A stretch of 64,000 nt of DNA from an uncultured Bacteroidota bacterium. Lineage in GTDB: Bacteria; Bacteroidota; Bacteroidia; Chitinophagales; Chitinophagaceae. Position 1 is the stretch's first letter; each line of letters opens with the position of its first letter. Below are positions 55,511-64,000 of the stretch, in pieces. The translations under genes were made by a program, and so were the position numbers. Where the stretch lies: positions 1 through 64,000 of the forward strand of contig CAINUN010000083.1 of the NCBI GenBank assembly GCA_903853805.1, read 5' to 3'. Below the pieces are notes generated by a model. It had not been told where the DNA came from. It was given only the letters and a program-made list of their open reading frames with translations, and ran no database searches.

Positions 55511-55601
55511 AGTGAAAATCCATTAACCGAAGTTTGGCAAAGCAGTTTGTCAAAGCACCAATCCACTCCCCCATTAAATCCTCACTCATTATCTTCGCTT
55601 A
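55511..55601. other. Spacer between repeat array and dnaG
   Basis: No gene seen. TATCTTCG at 55590-55597 resembles a -7 box (one mismatch), 4 nt before the dnaG GTG. No matching -33 was found. Confidence 0.35.
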
Positions 55602-57551
55602 GTGATTCTTCAATCGAGCATACAGGAAGTGATGAACCGCGCCGACATTATTGAAATTGTCGGGCAGTTTGTTCGTTTGAAAAAACGGGGTGCCAATTAT
55701 ATAGCTAATTGCCCTTTTCATTCTGAGAAAACACCTTCGTTTTCGGTGAGCGCATCAAAGGGCATTTACAAATGTTTTGGTTGTGGTAAGGCAGGCAATG
55801 TGGTCAATTTTGTGCAAGAGCATGAAAAACTCACTTACCCTGAAGCCATTCATTGGCTGGCTGACTATTATAAAATTGCGCTTGAAGAAACAGAGCGGTC
55901 TCAAGAACAAATTCAGCATCATCAAGTAGAAGAAGCTTTACGCATCTTAAACGAATATGCGGCTAAGTTTTTCAACGAATCATTGCTACAAACTGAAGAA
56001 GGGCAAAACATAGGACTATCTTATTTTAAGCAAAGAGGTTTAAGAAAAGAAATCATCGACCGTTTTCATTTAGGTTATAATGCCGAAGACGGACAAAGTT
56101 TTTATAAAGAAGCCACCCAAAAAGGATATACCACCGAACTGCTTGAAAAAGCAGGATTGATAAAAAACCGCAACGGTCAGTTTTTTGATAATTATCGTGG
56201 TAGGGTCATTTTCCCTATTCAAAACATGACGGGTCGTGTGCTTGGATTTGGTGCCCGCATTTTAAAAAGCAACGACAAAGCACCCAAGTACATCAATTCG
56301 CCAGAGAATGAACTCTATGTCAAAAGCAAAGTGCTATATGGCATGTTTCAAAGCCGACAGGCAATCAATAAGCAAGACGAATGTTTTTTGGTGGAAGGCT
56401 ATACCGATGTTATCAGTTTACACCAAGGTGGCGTAGAAAATGTATTAGCGAGTAGCGGAACTTCGCTTACAGAAGATCAACTTCGATTGATTGGTCAGCT
56501 TACCAAAAACCTTACTATACTTTACGATGGTGATGCTGCGGGCGTAAAGGCTGCATTGCGTGGGTTGGACATGGCTTTGTCGCAAAGCTTCAATGTAAAA
56601 CTCGTGTTGCTACCCGAAGGCGAAGACCCTGATAGTTTTATTCAAAAGCAAGGCTCTTCTGGTTTTCATGAATACGTGAAAAGCAATAAACAAGATGTCA
56701 TTTCTTTTCGGGTACAAGTTGGTTTAAAAGATGTAGGGAATGACCCCATTGCCAAATCGAAACTTATTAATGAAATAGCCGAAAGCATTTCTAAAATCAA
56801 TAAGGCAGAAGACTTTGCGTTGCAAGATTATTATATCCGCGAAACGGCAAGTAAACTACAAATTGAAGAAGCTGGATTAGTTAACCTTATCAACAAATTC
56901 ATTCGCGATAGAGTTGAACAAGAAAGAAGAATTTCGAGAAGAGAAGAAGATAATCCTATCCCACAAGAAGCAACAACTGATTTTCCCGAACCCATTCTCT
57001 CCATTAATAAATTAGATGCAGAAGCATTGCAAGAATGGGAATTGATTAGAGCTTTGATAGAACATGGCTTCAAAAGTTATGCAGGATATGAAAGTGCGGC
57101 ATCAATGATTTATGAACGTGTGGATCCTGAGCTATTTACCACCAAAGCAGTGAGCGAGATTTATGCTGCCTACTTCAATTTCAAGAAAGTTTATGAGCAA
57201 TATCCGGAAATGAGTTACTTTCTCAATTATCCTGACGAAACTATTCGCAGGCAAATGATTACCATTTTGCACACAAGAAATGAAATCAGTCATAATTGGA
57301 AAGAACTATACCAAATTGAATCGCTGAATGGGGAACATAATTATCTTAATGAACTTGACAGTGCGCTATCTTATTTCGAGTTGAAAAAAATTTTGAAAAT
57401 GCAAGAAGAGCTTACACAGCATTTCAGAACAGAAACCGATCCTGAAAAAATCCAATTACTACAAAGAAAGTTTTTGGCATTGCGTAATTCTGAAAAAGAA
57501 ATTGTGAGCAAGCACGGAACGGTTGTTTTATCCTTAGTGAAAAAGAAATAA
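55602..57551 (+). CDS. dnaG: DNA primase
   Basis: This 649-aa protein starts with GTG (ILQSSIQEVMNRADIIEIVG). The zinc-binding domain has CPFHSEKTPSFSVSASKG (about 40-57) and CFGCGKAGNVVNF. The Toprim core has VEGYTDVISLHQGGVENVLA and LYDGDAAGVKAALRGLD. The C-terminal helicase-interaction part is divergent, as usual. It primes lagging-strand synthesis. It is 2 nt before ruvX. Confidence 0.97.
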   Translation: MILQSSIQEVMNRADIIEIVGQFVRLKKRGANYIANCPFHSEKTPSFSVSASKGIYKCFGCGKAGNVVNFVQEHEKLTYPEAIHWLADYYKIALEETERSQEQIQHHQVEEALRILNEYAAKFFNESLLQTEEGQNIGLSYFKQRGLRKEIIDRFHLGYNAEDGQSFYKEATQKGYTTELLEKAGLIKNRNGQFFDNYRGRVIFPIQNMTGRVLGFGARILKSNDKAPKYINSPENELYVKSKVLYGMFQSRQAINKQDECFLVEGYTDVISLHQGGVENVLASSGTSLTEDQLRLIGQLTKNLTILYDGDAAGVKAALRGLDMALSQSFNVKLVLLPEGEDPDSFIQKQGSSGFHEYVKSNKQDVISFRVQVGLKDVGNDPIAKSKLINEIAESISKINKAEDFALQDYYIRETASKLQIEEAGLVNLINKFIRDRVEQERRISRREEDNPIPQEATTDFPEPILSINKLDAEALQEWELIRALIEHGFKSYAGYESAASMIYERVDPELFTTKAVSEIYAAYFNFKKVYEQYPEMSYFLNYPDETIRRQMITILHTRNEISHNWKELYQIESLNGEHNYLNELDSALSYFELKKILKMQEELTQHFRTETDPEKIQLLQRKFLALRNSEKEIVSKHGTVVLSLVKKK

Positions 57552-57553
57552 TT

Positions 57554-57964
57554 ATGGCGCGCATCCTTGCAATAGATTACGGAAAGAAAAGAACAGGCAT
57601 TGCCGTGACAGACCCTAATAAAATAATTGCCACTGCATTAGAAACCGTTGATACAAAAGAACTCATTGGTTTTTTGAAAAAATATTGCAGTACTGAACCT
57701 GTAGAAAAAATAATAATTGGCTACCCTCTCAACTTTGATGATTCGGCTACAGATGCCACCCCACTTGTTGAGAAATTTATCCCCAAGTTTCAACATGTTT
57801 TTCCAAATATTCCTATTGAAAAAGCTGACGAACGCATGACTTCAAGCATGGCATCAAAAGCTATTGCTCAAATGGGATTGAAAAAGAAAGAGCGAGAACA
57901 AAAAGAGTTAATTGATGCTGTAAGTGCCGTAATTCTATTGCAAGAATATCTTGAAAGCCAATAG
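57554..57964 (+). CDS. ruvX: Holliday junction resolvase-like / YqgF nuclease
   Basis: This 136-aa RNase H-fold protein has ILAIDYGKKRTGIAVTD with the first acidic residue. It has IIIGYPLNFDD and the final acidic residue in ADERMTSSMA. YqgF/RuvX acts in 16S rRNA 5' end maturation in E. coli and is also annotated as a resolvase. It follows dnaG by 2 nt, so is co-transcribed. Confidence 0.93.
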   Translation: MARILAIDYGKKRTGIAVTDPNKIIATALETVDTKELIGFLKKYCSTEPVEKIIIGYPLNFDDSATDATPLVEKFIPKFQHVFPNIPIEKADERMTSSMASKAIAQMGLKKKEREQKELIDAVSAVILLQEYLESQ

Positions 57965-58014
57965 CTATATTTGCAACCTTAATTATAAAAATCTAATAAA
58001 AAATCATCAATTAA

Positions 58015-58593
58015 ATGGTTTTACCTGTAGTAGCCTATGGTCATCACATGCTTCGAAAAATGTGTGAAGACATCACCCCTGAATATCCTGAATTGCAAAA
58101 ACTCATTGAAGATATGTGGGCAACCATGTATCATACCAATGGAGTTGGCATTGCCGCGCCTCAAGTGAATCGTGGAATACGTTTGTTTGTAGTAGATACC
58201 GAGCAAATTGTAGAAGGATTTGACAATGAAGACAAACTTGAATACCCTGATGAAAAACCAATCAAGCAAGTTTTCATCAACGCACAAAAAATTGAAGAGT
58301 CAGGAAAACCTTGGTCATATAACGAAGGGTGCCTCAGCATTCCAAAAGTGAGAGAAGATATTAGTCGTCACGCTTCGGTTCGTATCAAATTTTTAGATGA
58401 AAACTTCCAAGAACAAGAAAGCATTTTCGATGGAATTACAGGAAGGGTCATTCTTCATGAATATGACCACATTGATGGTAAACTATTTATAGATTATTTG
58501 CCTCATTTAAAGAAAAGACTTATCAAGAAAAAGCTAGAAGATATTAGTACTGGAAAAGTAAGAGTAGACTATAGAATGTTATTACCGAAATAA
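58015..58593 (+). CDS. def: Peptide deformylase
   Basis: This metalloenzyme removes the N-formyl group from nascent proteins. It is 192 aa, with motif 1 GVGIAAPQ (near residue 45), motif 2 EGCLSIP and motif 3 HEYDHIDGKLF. A TATATTTG -7-like box lies at 57966-57973, so it may have its own promoter in addition to read-through from dnaG-ruvX. Confidence 0.96.
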   Translation: MVLPVVAYGHHMLRKMCEDITPEYPELQKLIEDMWATMYHTNGVGIAAPQVNRGIRLFVVDTEQIVEGFDNEDKLEYPDEKPIKQVFINAQKIEESGKPWSYNEGCLSIPKVREDISRHASVRIKFLDENFQEQESIFDGITGRVILHEYDHIDGKLFIDYLPHLKKRLIKKKLEDISTGKVRVDYRMLLPK

Positions 58594-58621
58594 AAAATCC
58601 CTGCTAACACAGGGATTTTTT
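58592..58621. terminator. Convergent terminator (def / hypothetical)
   Basis: A 12-bp stem (AAAAAATCCCTG / CAGGGATTTTTT) with a short loop directly follows the def stop and serves both convergent genes. Confidence 0.88.
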
Positions 58622-58641
58622 ATGCTTATTTCTTTTTGAAA

Positions 58642-59103
58642 TTATTCCTCTTCACCTACATAAACACTTAATTGAGCTTCTGTCAACTCATCGCCCTCAA
58701 ACCAAAGACTGATACCAGACTCTTCAACGATATATAAACTGCAACCTGGATCTTCACGAGATATTTCTTCGTCTTCTTCAGGTTCTCCGTAACCTTTCTT
58801 GCGAAAGTCTTCTAACACTTCTTGTTTGTTTCTGCCAATCAATGGCTTACCATCCAACAAAAATTCATCAGAACTGATGGCAACACTGCTGAGCAACCAA
58901 TTGTTTTCTTCATCGAAAGAAAGAGAAAGCGAAAGTTCATCATAGTGCCAGGCTTCCGTTTCGTCACCTTTTATTTCAGATAGAGAATAGCGTTCAACTT
59001 CTGAGGGTTTTCCAAGGATTTTTTGCACTTGATCACGAGTGCTATCGAACAATAATTTTCCTAGACCTGTGCCTAATTGGATATTTTGAATTTCTGAACT
59101 CAT
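58642..59103 (-). CDS. Hypothetical acidic protein
   Basis: This 153-aa very acidic protein has LGTGLGKLLFDSTRDQVQKI near its N-terminus, then GKPSEVERYSLSE, a strand pattern WHYDELSLSLSFDEE and an acidic tail (YGEPEEDEEISRED). The start recalls BamE/SmpA-like proteins (FDSTRDQVQKILGKPSEV), but without a signal peptide. Its function is unknown. Confidence 0.7.
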   Translation of the reverse strand: MSSEIQNIQLGTGLGKLLFDSTRDQVQKILGKPSEVERYSLSEIKGDETEAWHYDELSLSLSFDEENNWLLSSVAISSDEFLLDGKPLIGRNKQEVLEDFRKKGYGEPEEDEEISREDPGCSLYIVEESGISLWFEGDELTEAQLSVYVGEEE

Positions 59104-59268
59104 AAAATATTATTTTAGGCAAAGGTAGGAACCTCTTACATAAACAATAAATTTTTAGGAAATAATTAAGTTGGAATTGTAAAAAGTGGAATTGTATCTT
59201 TACCTTGTAAAAAAACAGAAAGAGCAATTATATTTGCTATAAACTCTAAATTAAAAACATTCTCTTTT

Positions 59269-60021
59269 ATGAATCTCTACGTTAGCAATCTGAGCCCCAC
59301 AACTTCAGAAAAAGAACTAGATAAAGCCTTTTCAGAATTTGGTATAGTGGTTTCCACAAAAATCATTGTTGACCCTGCTACTGGAATGCCAAAGGGTTTT
59401 GGTTTTGTTCAAATGTCTGAAAAAAACGAAGGCAAAGAAGCAATTATCAACCTCGACATGACTTTTCTTGACGGGATGATTATCAACGTAAAAGAAGCCA
59501 ACGTGACTAAAGGTGCTGGTGGAAGTGGCAGCTTCAGACCAAGTAGCGGCGACAGAAACAGAAGACCTTCAGGTGGCGGAAGTTATAATAGAGACTCTAA
59601 CGGAGGAAGCTACAATAGCGACCCTAACGCACCACGGAGAACTTTTAATAGTGATAGACCGTATAACTCCGACAGAAGACCAGCAAGCGATAGACCTTAT
59701 AACTCTGACAGAAGACCTTCTAGTGATAGACCATACAACTCCGAAAGAAGACCTTCTAGCGATAGACCATACAACTCCGAAAGAGGTCCATCTAGTGATA
59801 GACCATATAATTCTGAAAGAAGACCTTACAATTCAGATAGACCCTATAATTCTGACCGTAGTTCTAATGACAGACCCCATAACGCTGAAAGAAGACCTTA
59901 CAATTCCGAAAGAAATAATAGCCAGCCAAAGACAAATAATGAGCCTAATTTCAATCGTTTAGACAACAACGATAACAAGCCGCTTAATGACGACAATAAG
60001 TGGAATAGTTTAGACTATTAA
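59269..60021 (+). CDS. RRM RNA-binding protein with repeat tail
   Basis: This 250-aa protein has one RNA-recognition motif (about 1-80). RNP2 is NLYVSNLS and RNP1 is KGFGFVQM. A Gly/Ser/Arg-rich linker follows. Then come about five copies of a 12-residue repeat like SDRPYNSDRRPS, ending in an Asn/Asp-rich tail. Bacterial RRM proteins of this kind are often cold-induced RNA chaperones. The long repeat tail is low-complexity and may promote condensation; this is inference. Confidence 0.9.
   Translation: MNLYVSNLSPTTSEKELDKAFSEFGIVVSTKIIVDPATGMPKGFGFVQMSEKNEGKEAIINLDMTFLDGMIINVKEANVTKGAGGSGSFRPSSGDRNRRPSGGGSYNRDSNGGSYNSDPNAPRRTFNSDRPYNSDRRPASDRPYNSDRRPSSDRPYNSERRPSSDRPYNSERGPSSDRPYNSERRPYNSDRPYNSDRSSNDRPHNAERRPYNSERNNSQPKTNNEPNFNRLDNNDNKPLNDDNKWNSLDY
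59650..59829 (+). repeat. 36-bp tandem repeats in RRM gene
   Basis: About five copies of a 36-bp unit encode the 12-residue repeat. Units differ mostly at third positions and by the S-D / S-E exchange, so the peptide is conserved more than the DNA. Confidence 0.85.
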
Positions 60022-60041
60022 TTCTGCATAAATTTCCTTTG

Positions 60042-60076
60042 AAAAACCTCATTGTTACAAGCAATGAGGTTTTTTG
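60042..60076. terminator. Convergent terminator
   Basis: A 13-bp stem (AAAAACCTCATTG / CAATGAGGTTTTT) with T and A runs lies between the RRM gene and the convergent hydrolase gene. Confidence 0.88.
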
Positions 60077-60089
60077 TAAATAGAAGAGT

Positions 60090-60737
60090 TCAATAAAAGG
60101 AATAAACGATTTGGAGATGATTATCGTTGGCAAGCAACCCTGGATTACAACCTTTAACCCCTTCAGGAATTTTCTTGTTTATCTTACGATAATAATCCTT
60201 CCAAGCAGGAAAAGACTTTTTAGTATTTGGATCTTTAAACGTCATGGGTTGAAGGTGAAAAAAGGCTGCACCATTGTTTGCAAATTTGTAGGCATCGAAT
60301 ATCAATTCACTACAATAGTATTTTCCGTTATTGGGAAGAAAAGCATCATCATAAAGAACCCCATCTTGATTCAATGCAAATAAGACTGCCTTTTCATTTA
60401 ATTTTTCAAACTCATTTCGTAACCTACCAACAACAACTTTGGGTTTCCCTATGATATTTGTTTGTCTTTTCAGAAAATCGTTTACTGTAGTTAAATGAAC
60501 TTTTTCTCCAATTGCTTCAACTACCCAAACCGAATCATTTTTCACAACCACCAAACCAACATGGGAAAAGTGCTTGTCTTTATATGCAGGCGTTACTTTT
60601 TCTATGGCATCACAAAGTGGTCCACAATCAATATCTTGAAAAAGAAAATCGCCGTTTTGAAAATGAAAAGACTCTGTATTTTGAGCTAAAATAAATTGAG
60701 AAACAGTAAGTAGAAATACAGTCAGAATTAGTTTCAT
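60090..60737 (-). CDS. YiiX-like NlpC/P60-type cysteine hydrolase
   Basis: This 215-aa exported protein from MKLILTVFLLTVSQFILAQ has the fold-typical motifs: GDFLFQDIDCGPLCDAIEKV, KHFSHVGLVVVKND with the His, and YYCSELIFDAYKFA with the Cys. It matches the YiiX/YebB-like papain-type family (peptidoglycan-linked or lipid hydrolases). The upstream Met at 60770 is less likely, because the signal peptide starts at the later Met. Confidence 0.85.
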   Translation of the reverse strand: MKLILTVFLLTVSQFILAQNTESFHFQNGDFLFQDIDCGPLCDAIEKVTPAYKDKHFSHVGLVVVKNDSVWVVEAIGEKVHLTTVNDFLKRQTNIIGKPKVVVGRLRNEFEKLNEKAVLFALNQDGVLYDDAFLPNNGKYYCSELIFDAYKFANNGAAFFHLQPMTFKDPNTKKSFPAWKDYYRKINKKIPEGVKGCNPGLLANDNHLQIVYSFY

Positions 60738-60833
60738 GGTTTGTCTAAACAGTTTTTTTGGGGAAATCAAGGGACAAATCTATTTTGCAGACACAAATTT
60801 TACGTAAATTAAGCCTCTAAATATTTTTCTTCA

Positions 60834-63173
60834 ATGAAAAAGAAATTTACTCAACCACTTTTCAAGTTCGTTTTTGCAGCATTGTTAGCGTTTGTAAATA
60901 CAGATGTTAAAGCTGGGTTTACCCAAGTAGCACTAAGTGGGTTTAACCACGATGTAATTGCCAACGGTGTAGGTGTCCCCACGACTTCTACAACTGCATC
61001 CTTTGATAATGTAAACTACTGCCTTGTTGCACCAGATTATAAGCTAAATGCAACTAGTCCTTCACCAACATATAATTTACCCGCAAATGGAGTGATAAAT
61101 AGTATGAGTACAACTGGTGTTTCGTGGCAACTTGCTAATTATACTGGAGCTAATTCTTTAAAACTAACTACTTCTGGTCAATTAGGAACGCTGTCTTTGT
61201 TGAATACAAATCTAAGAGGAGATATTTACTTATTAGTAGGTGCTGGCGATGCAACAGGTACCGTAACAGGTAACATTACTGTTACTTTTAGTGACAATTC
61301 TACCCAGATTTTTTCAAACATTACATTTACAGACTGGTTTGTTTCAGCTACAAATATTGCAATGCAAGGATTCGGAAGAGTGGCAAGAGCAACAGGGTTA
61401 TTAGATGGTTCGACTACTACGTTAACTCCAAAATTGTTCGAAGTAAAATTGACAATGACTTTATTAAACTCATTAAAAGCCATTTCAAGTATTACCTTAA
61501 CTAAAAACACAACAAATGGAAGTATCAATATTTTAGCTGCAAACGTTAATAATGTTACTTGTTTCCCAACTTTTGGTCTATCCTCTACAAATGTCACCTT
61601 AAATACTGCAACCTTAAAATGGAATTCTGTTACTTCTACTTTAGGTTATGAATATACCATTAATACTTCAGCTACACCGCCATCATCTGGAACATATATT
61701 TCTGACACATTTATTACTGCAAGCAGTTTAAATGTTGGTTCATCTTATTATTTGCACGTAAGGAACAAATGCAGTGCTACTAGTTTTTCAGCTTGGAACA
61801 GTATCTTGTTTTCAACTTTACCTTGCCCTGCTGTTGATACTCCGTTGACAATTACAAATAACAATCCAGGTTCAGCTACATTTAATTGGGTTGGTTCAAG
61901 CACTTCAGGTGTTGTTGGCTACCAATATGCAGTTACAACTAGTAATATGGCACCTACTTCTTGGTTACTTACGACAAGTTCTTCAGTTAATTTAACTGGG
62001 TTGACGCCTGGGACTACTTATTATGCTTGGGTTCGTACAAATTGTTCCAATACTACATCAGGTTGGAAGTACACTACATTTTACAATCCATATCCACCAT
62101 GTGGTTTGCCTTCTAACGTCGTAGTTTCAAACATCAATATGCATGCAGCTAGAATTACTTGGACAAATGGAACCAACTATAATTCTTACAGATTTTCAGT
62201 TGACACAAATCCTAATCCGCCTTCAAATGGTGGTGCAACAATTTTTGATTCTACTTATGATGCCTTAAACCTTTCTCCAAATACACAGTATTATATTCAT
62301 CTAAGAACACATTGCGGAGGATTAAATTACACACAAAATTGGAGGCTAGATTCATTTATGACCACATCGACTTGTATGAGTACTATTGTTCCTTATATTG
62401 ACAGTTTCTTTGCTGATAGGGCTTACATTAGATGGAATAAGTCACTTGGTGCTAAGAACTATGAATATGTACTCAATTTCTCATCCACACCTCCAATTGG
62501 AAATGGCTATCCAGTCTTTGATACGACTGCGGCTCCTATGAATTTATACAGTGGAACAAAATATTATGTACATTTAAGAGTACGTTGCGATACAAGTAAC
62601 GCTTCAGCGTGGGCAACCGATTCGTTTACTACCCCAACTCACTGTGTTCCCACAGCTATTCCATCTGTAACAACTGTTACTTCAACTAAGGTTACAATTA
62701 CTTGGTCTTCTGTAAGTGTAGCCGCTTATTACGAAACCTTTCTTTCCTCTTCTCCTGTACCACCACTTGTAGGTGCAGCAACTTCCAACTTATCCTACTC
62801 CAGCAACACACTCATTCCAAATACAGTTTATTACTTCCATATCCGCTCATATTGTAGTGCAGGGGATATTTCTACTTGGCAAACAGTAATGTTTAAAACT
62901 GAACCAGTAGGGATTTCTTCAGTTGATGAAAAAGTATTTTCTGTAGAAGCTTATCCAAATCCAGTTTCCAACGACTTGCACATAAAGATTGTTGGTAGCA
63001 TAAAAGAACATTGTAGCGTTTCTTTGTTTGACCTTTCAGGAAAGCAGCTTCTTGAAAAGGAGATTATTGAAGAGGATACCATTATCAATATGAATGATTT
63101 TTCTTCCGGCATGTATATTCTCAAATATTTTGATGAAGAAACTACAGGTGCAGTTAGATTACTGAAACAATAA
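60834..63173 (+). CDS. T9SS protein with Cys-paired FN3 domains
   Basis: This 779-aa secreted protein has a signal peptide (FVFAALLAFVNTDVKA). An N-terminal beta domain runs to about residue 240. At least five fibronectin III domains follow (about 243-690). Each begins with a Cys (CFPTFGLSS, CPAVDTPL, CGLPSNVV, CMSTIVPY, CVPTAIPS) and has another near its end (RNKCSA, RTNCSN, RTHCGG, RVRCDT, RSYCSA). It ends with a T9SS type A sorting domain (VEAYPNPVSNDLHIKI). Confidence 0.85.
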   Translation: MKKKFTQPLFKFVFAALLAFVNTDVKAGFTQVALSGFNHDVIANGVGVPTTSTTASFDNVNYCLVAPDYKLNATSPSPTYNLPANGVINSMSTTGVSWQLANYTGANSLKLTTSGQLGTLSLLNTNLRGDIYLLVGAGDATGTVTGNITVTFSDNSTQIFSNITFTDWFVSATNIAMQGFGRVARATGLLDGSTTTLTPKLFEVKLTMTLLNSLKAISSITLTKNTTNGSINILAANVNNVTCFPTFGLSSTNVTLNTATLKWNSVTSTLGYEYTINTSATPPSSGTYISDTFITASSLNVGSSYYLHVRNKCSATSFSAWNSILFSTLPCPAVDTPLTITNNNPGSATFNWVGSSTSGVVGYQYAVTTSNMAPTSWLLTTSSSVNLTGLTPGTTYYAWVRTNCSNTTSGWKYTTFYNPYPPCGLPSNVVVSNINMHAARITWTNGTNYNSYRFSVDTNPNPPSNGGATIFDSTYDALNLSPNTQYYIHLRTHCGGLNYTQNWRLDSFMTTSTCMSTIVPYIDSFFADRAYIRWNKSLGAKNYEYVLNFSSTPPIGNGYPVFDTTAAPMNLYSGTKYYVHLRVRCDTSNASAWATDSFTTPTHCVPTAIPSVTTVTSTKVTITWSSVSVAAYYETFLSSSPVPPLVGAATSNLSYSSNTLIPNTVYYFHIRSYCSAGDISTWQTVMFKTEPVGISSVDEKVFSVEAYPNPVSNDLHIKIVGSIKEHCSVSLFDLSGKQLLEKEIIEEDTIINMNDFSSGMYILKYFDEETTGAVRLLKQ

Positions 63174-63180
63174 AAATAAA

Positions 63181-63215
63181 CAACAAAAAAGCCTCCTTCT
63201 GGAGGCTTTTTTGTT
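63181..63215. terminator. Convergent terminator
   Basis: A long stem (CAACAAAAAAGCCTCC / GGAGGCTTTTTTGTTG) with a 4-nt loop lies between the FN3 gene and the FAD oxidoreductase gene. Confidence 0.93.
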
Positions 63216-63217
63216 GT

Positions 63218-64000
63218 TTATTTTTTCATAAATTGGATTGCAGCATCAGCACAATTTTCCCCATCAATTGCAGCAGAAACAATTCCGCCCGCATATCCTG
63301 CACCTTCAGCGCATGGAAATAGTCCTTTAATTTGTGTGTGCTGAAATGATACTTTATCCCTTGGTATTCTTACGGGTGAGCTTGTTCGACTTTCTGTTGC
63401 TACCATGATGGCTTCATTGGTAAAATAGCCTTTCATTTTTTTTCCAAAATCAATCATGGCTTGCTTCAAGGAAAGATTCACTTCCAATGGCAAAACTTCA
63501 GACAATGAGACACTTGCAACTCCAGGTAAATAAGAGCATAGTGGCAAAGTAGAAGATGCTTTATTGCATGTGAAATCAACTAATCTTTGTGCTGGTGCAA
63601 CTAATTTTCCACCCCCTATTTCAAATGCTTTTCTTTCTACCATTTGCTGATATTGCAAACCTGAAAGATTTCCTTTGAAACCATAATTTGCAAAATCCTT
63701 CTCATTTACTGAAACTACAGTGCCGCTATTAGCAAATGGATTATTTCGCTTACTTGGCGACCAACCATTCACCACAATTTCATTGGGTGCGGTTGCAGCT
63801 GGTGCAATAATTCCACCAGGACACATACAGAACGAGAAAACACCTTTATCATTTATTTGAGTCACTAATGAATAGCTAGCTGGTGGTAACAATTCATCAC
63901 GCACTGAACATTTATATTGTGCTTGGTCAATCAACAGTTGTGGGTGTTCAATCCTAACACCAAGCGCAAAAGATTTGGTTTCGAGTTTTATTTTTTTCAA
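63218..64000 (-). CDS. FAD-dependent oxidoreductase (partial, N-terminus outside)
   Basis: This is the last 260 residues of a larger flavoprotein of the uncharacterised NAD(P)/FAD-dependent dehydrogenase group. Family motifs are KSFALGVRIEHPQLLIDQ, FCMCPGGIIAPAATAPNEIV and GWSPSKRNNPFANSG. The C-terminal FAD-binding region has GLFPCAEGAGYAGGIVSAAI. The reading frame continues past the window edge, so the real start is upstream. The substrate is unknown. Confidence 0.88.
   Translation of the reverse strand: MKKIKLETKSFALGVRIEHPQLLIDQAQYKCSVRDELLPPASYSLVTQINDKGVFSFCMCPGGIIAPAATAPNEIVVNGWSPSKRNNPFANSGTVVSVNEKDFANYGFKGNLSGLQYQQMVERKAFEIGGGKLVAPAQRLVDFTCNKASSTLPLCSYLPGVASVSLSEVLPLEVNLSLKQAMIDFGKKMKGYFTNEAIMVATESRTSSPVRIPRDKVSFQHTQIKGLFPCAEGAGYAGGIVSAAIDGENCADAAIQFMKK

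Noticed and set aside
59650-59829. CRISPR or satellite DNA
   Set aside because: The 36-bp repeats are in frame within an RRM gene and encode a conserved 12-residue peptide.

Overview
The window looks like a chromosomal segment of a Bacteroidota bacterium, probably Chitinophagaceae or a close relative. The DNA is AT-rich and there are few Shine-Dalgarno sites. Promoters follow the Bacteroidota TTTG / TAnnTTTG pattern. Secreted proteins end in type IX secretion (T9SS) sorting domains of both the type A and the gliding-motility-associated kind. Many genes belong to families seen mainly in this phylum (DUF2851, DUF3822, DUF2795, Bacteroidota cytochrome oxidase accessory genes). No prophage, insertion sequence, CRISPR array or rRNA was found. 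Most of the window is housekeeping DNA.

Layout. 1-8.9 kb: tRNA-Pro and tRNA-Ser, dnaA, a 5'-nucleotidase split over two genes, nhaA, a GT2 glycosyltransferase, a sensor kinase, a LutA-like Fe-S protein and ribH. 9-15.6 kb: two exported repeat proteins, aroQ, a membrane transglutaminase and a three-gene envelope cassette (YtxH, holin-III-like, unknown). 15.6-27.5 kb: DUF2851, pyrF, valS, a BI-1 protein, pruA, a 2-TM channel-like protein, the acpP-fabF-rnc operon, lolD and DUF2795. 27.5-34.4 kb: a decayed gene, small envelope genes and the cytochrome oxidase assembly operon (cyoE, two subunit III genes, subunit IV, SCO, DUF420, a CxxC protein). 34.8-46.4 kb: ribBA, a glycosyltransferase, an interrupted PKD surface protein, uvrB with a 3' frameshift, a MATE exporter and DUF3822-rsmD-coaD. 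46.7-54 kb: three-gene transhydrogenase, aspartate kinase, ornithine aminotransferase, threonine aldolase and DUF2889. 54-64 kb: an SPFH-Arc operon, a 21-bp tandem array, dnaG, ruvX, def, an RRM protein with a repeat tail, a YiiX-like hydrolase, a FN3 T9SS protein and a partial FAD oxidoreductase.

The most notable signals are outside the ordinary genes. Between the SPFH-Arc operon and dnaG lies an array of eleven contiguous, diverged 21-bp repeats with no net indel, abutting a strong hairpin terminator. The SPFH-Arc promoter carries two self-complementary TGATATCA octamers 11 bp apart at the start point, which suggests autoregulation by the small Arc-like protein. Two lesions lie within 1.4 kb of each other: an in-frame TGA splits a PKD protein, and a one-base loss in an A5 run removes the UVR domain of UvrB. 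They could be real decay or consensus errors. Other points: a channel-like protein with a degenerate selectivity filter, an RsmD with Gly in place of the catalytic Asp of its DPPY motif, and FN3 repeats each carrying a Cys pair.

All assignments come from reading the sequence and recalling family motifs. No database search was run.
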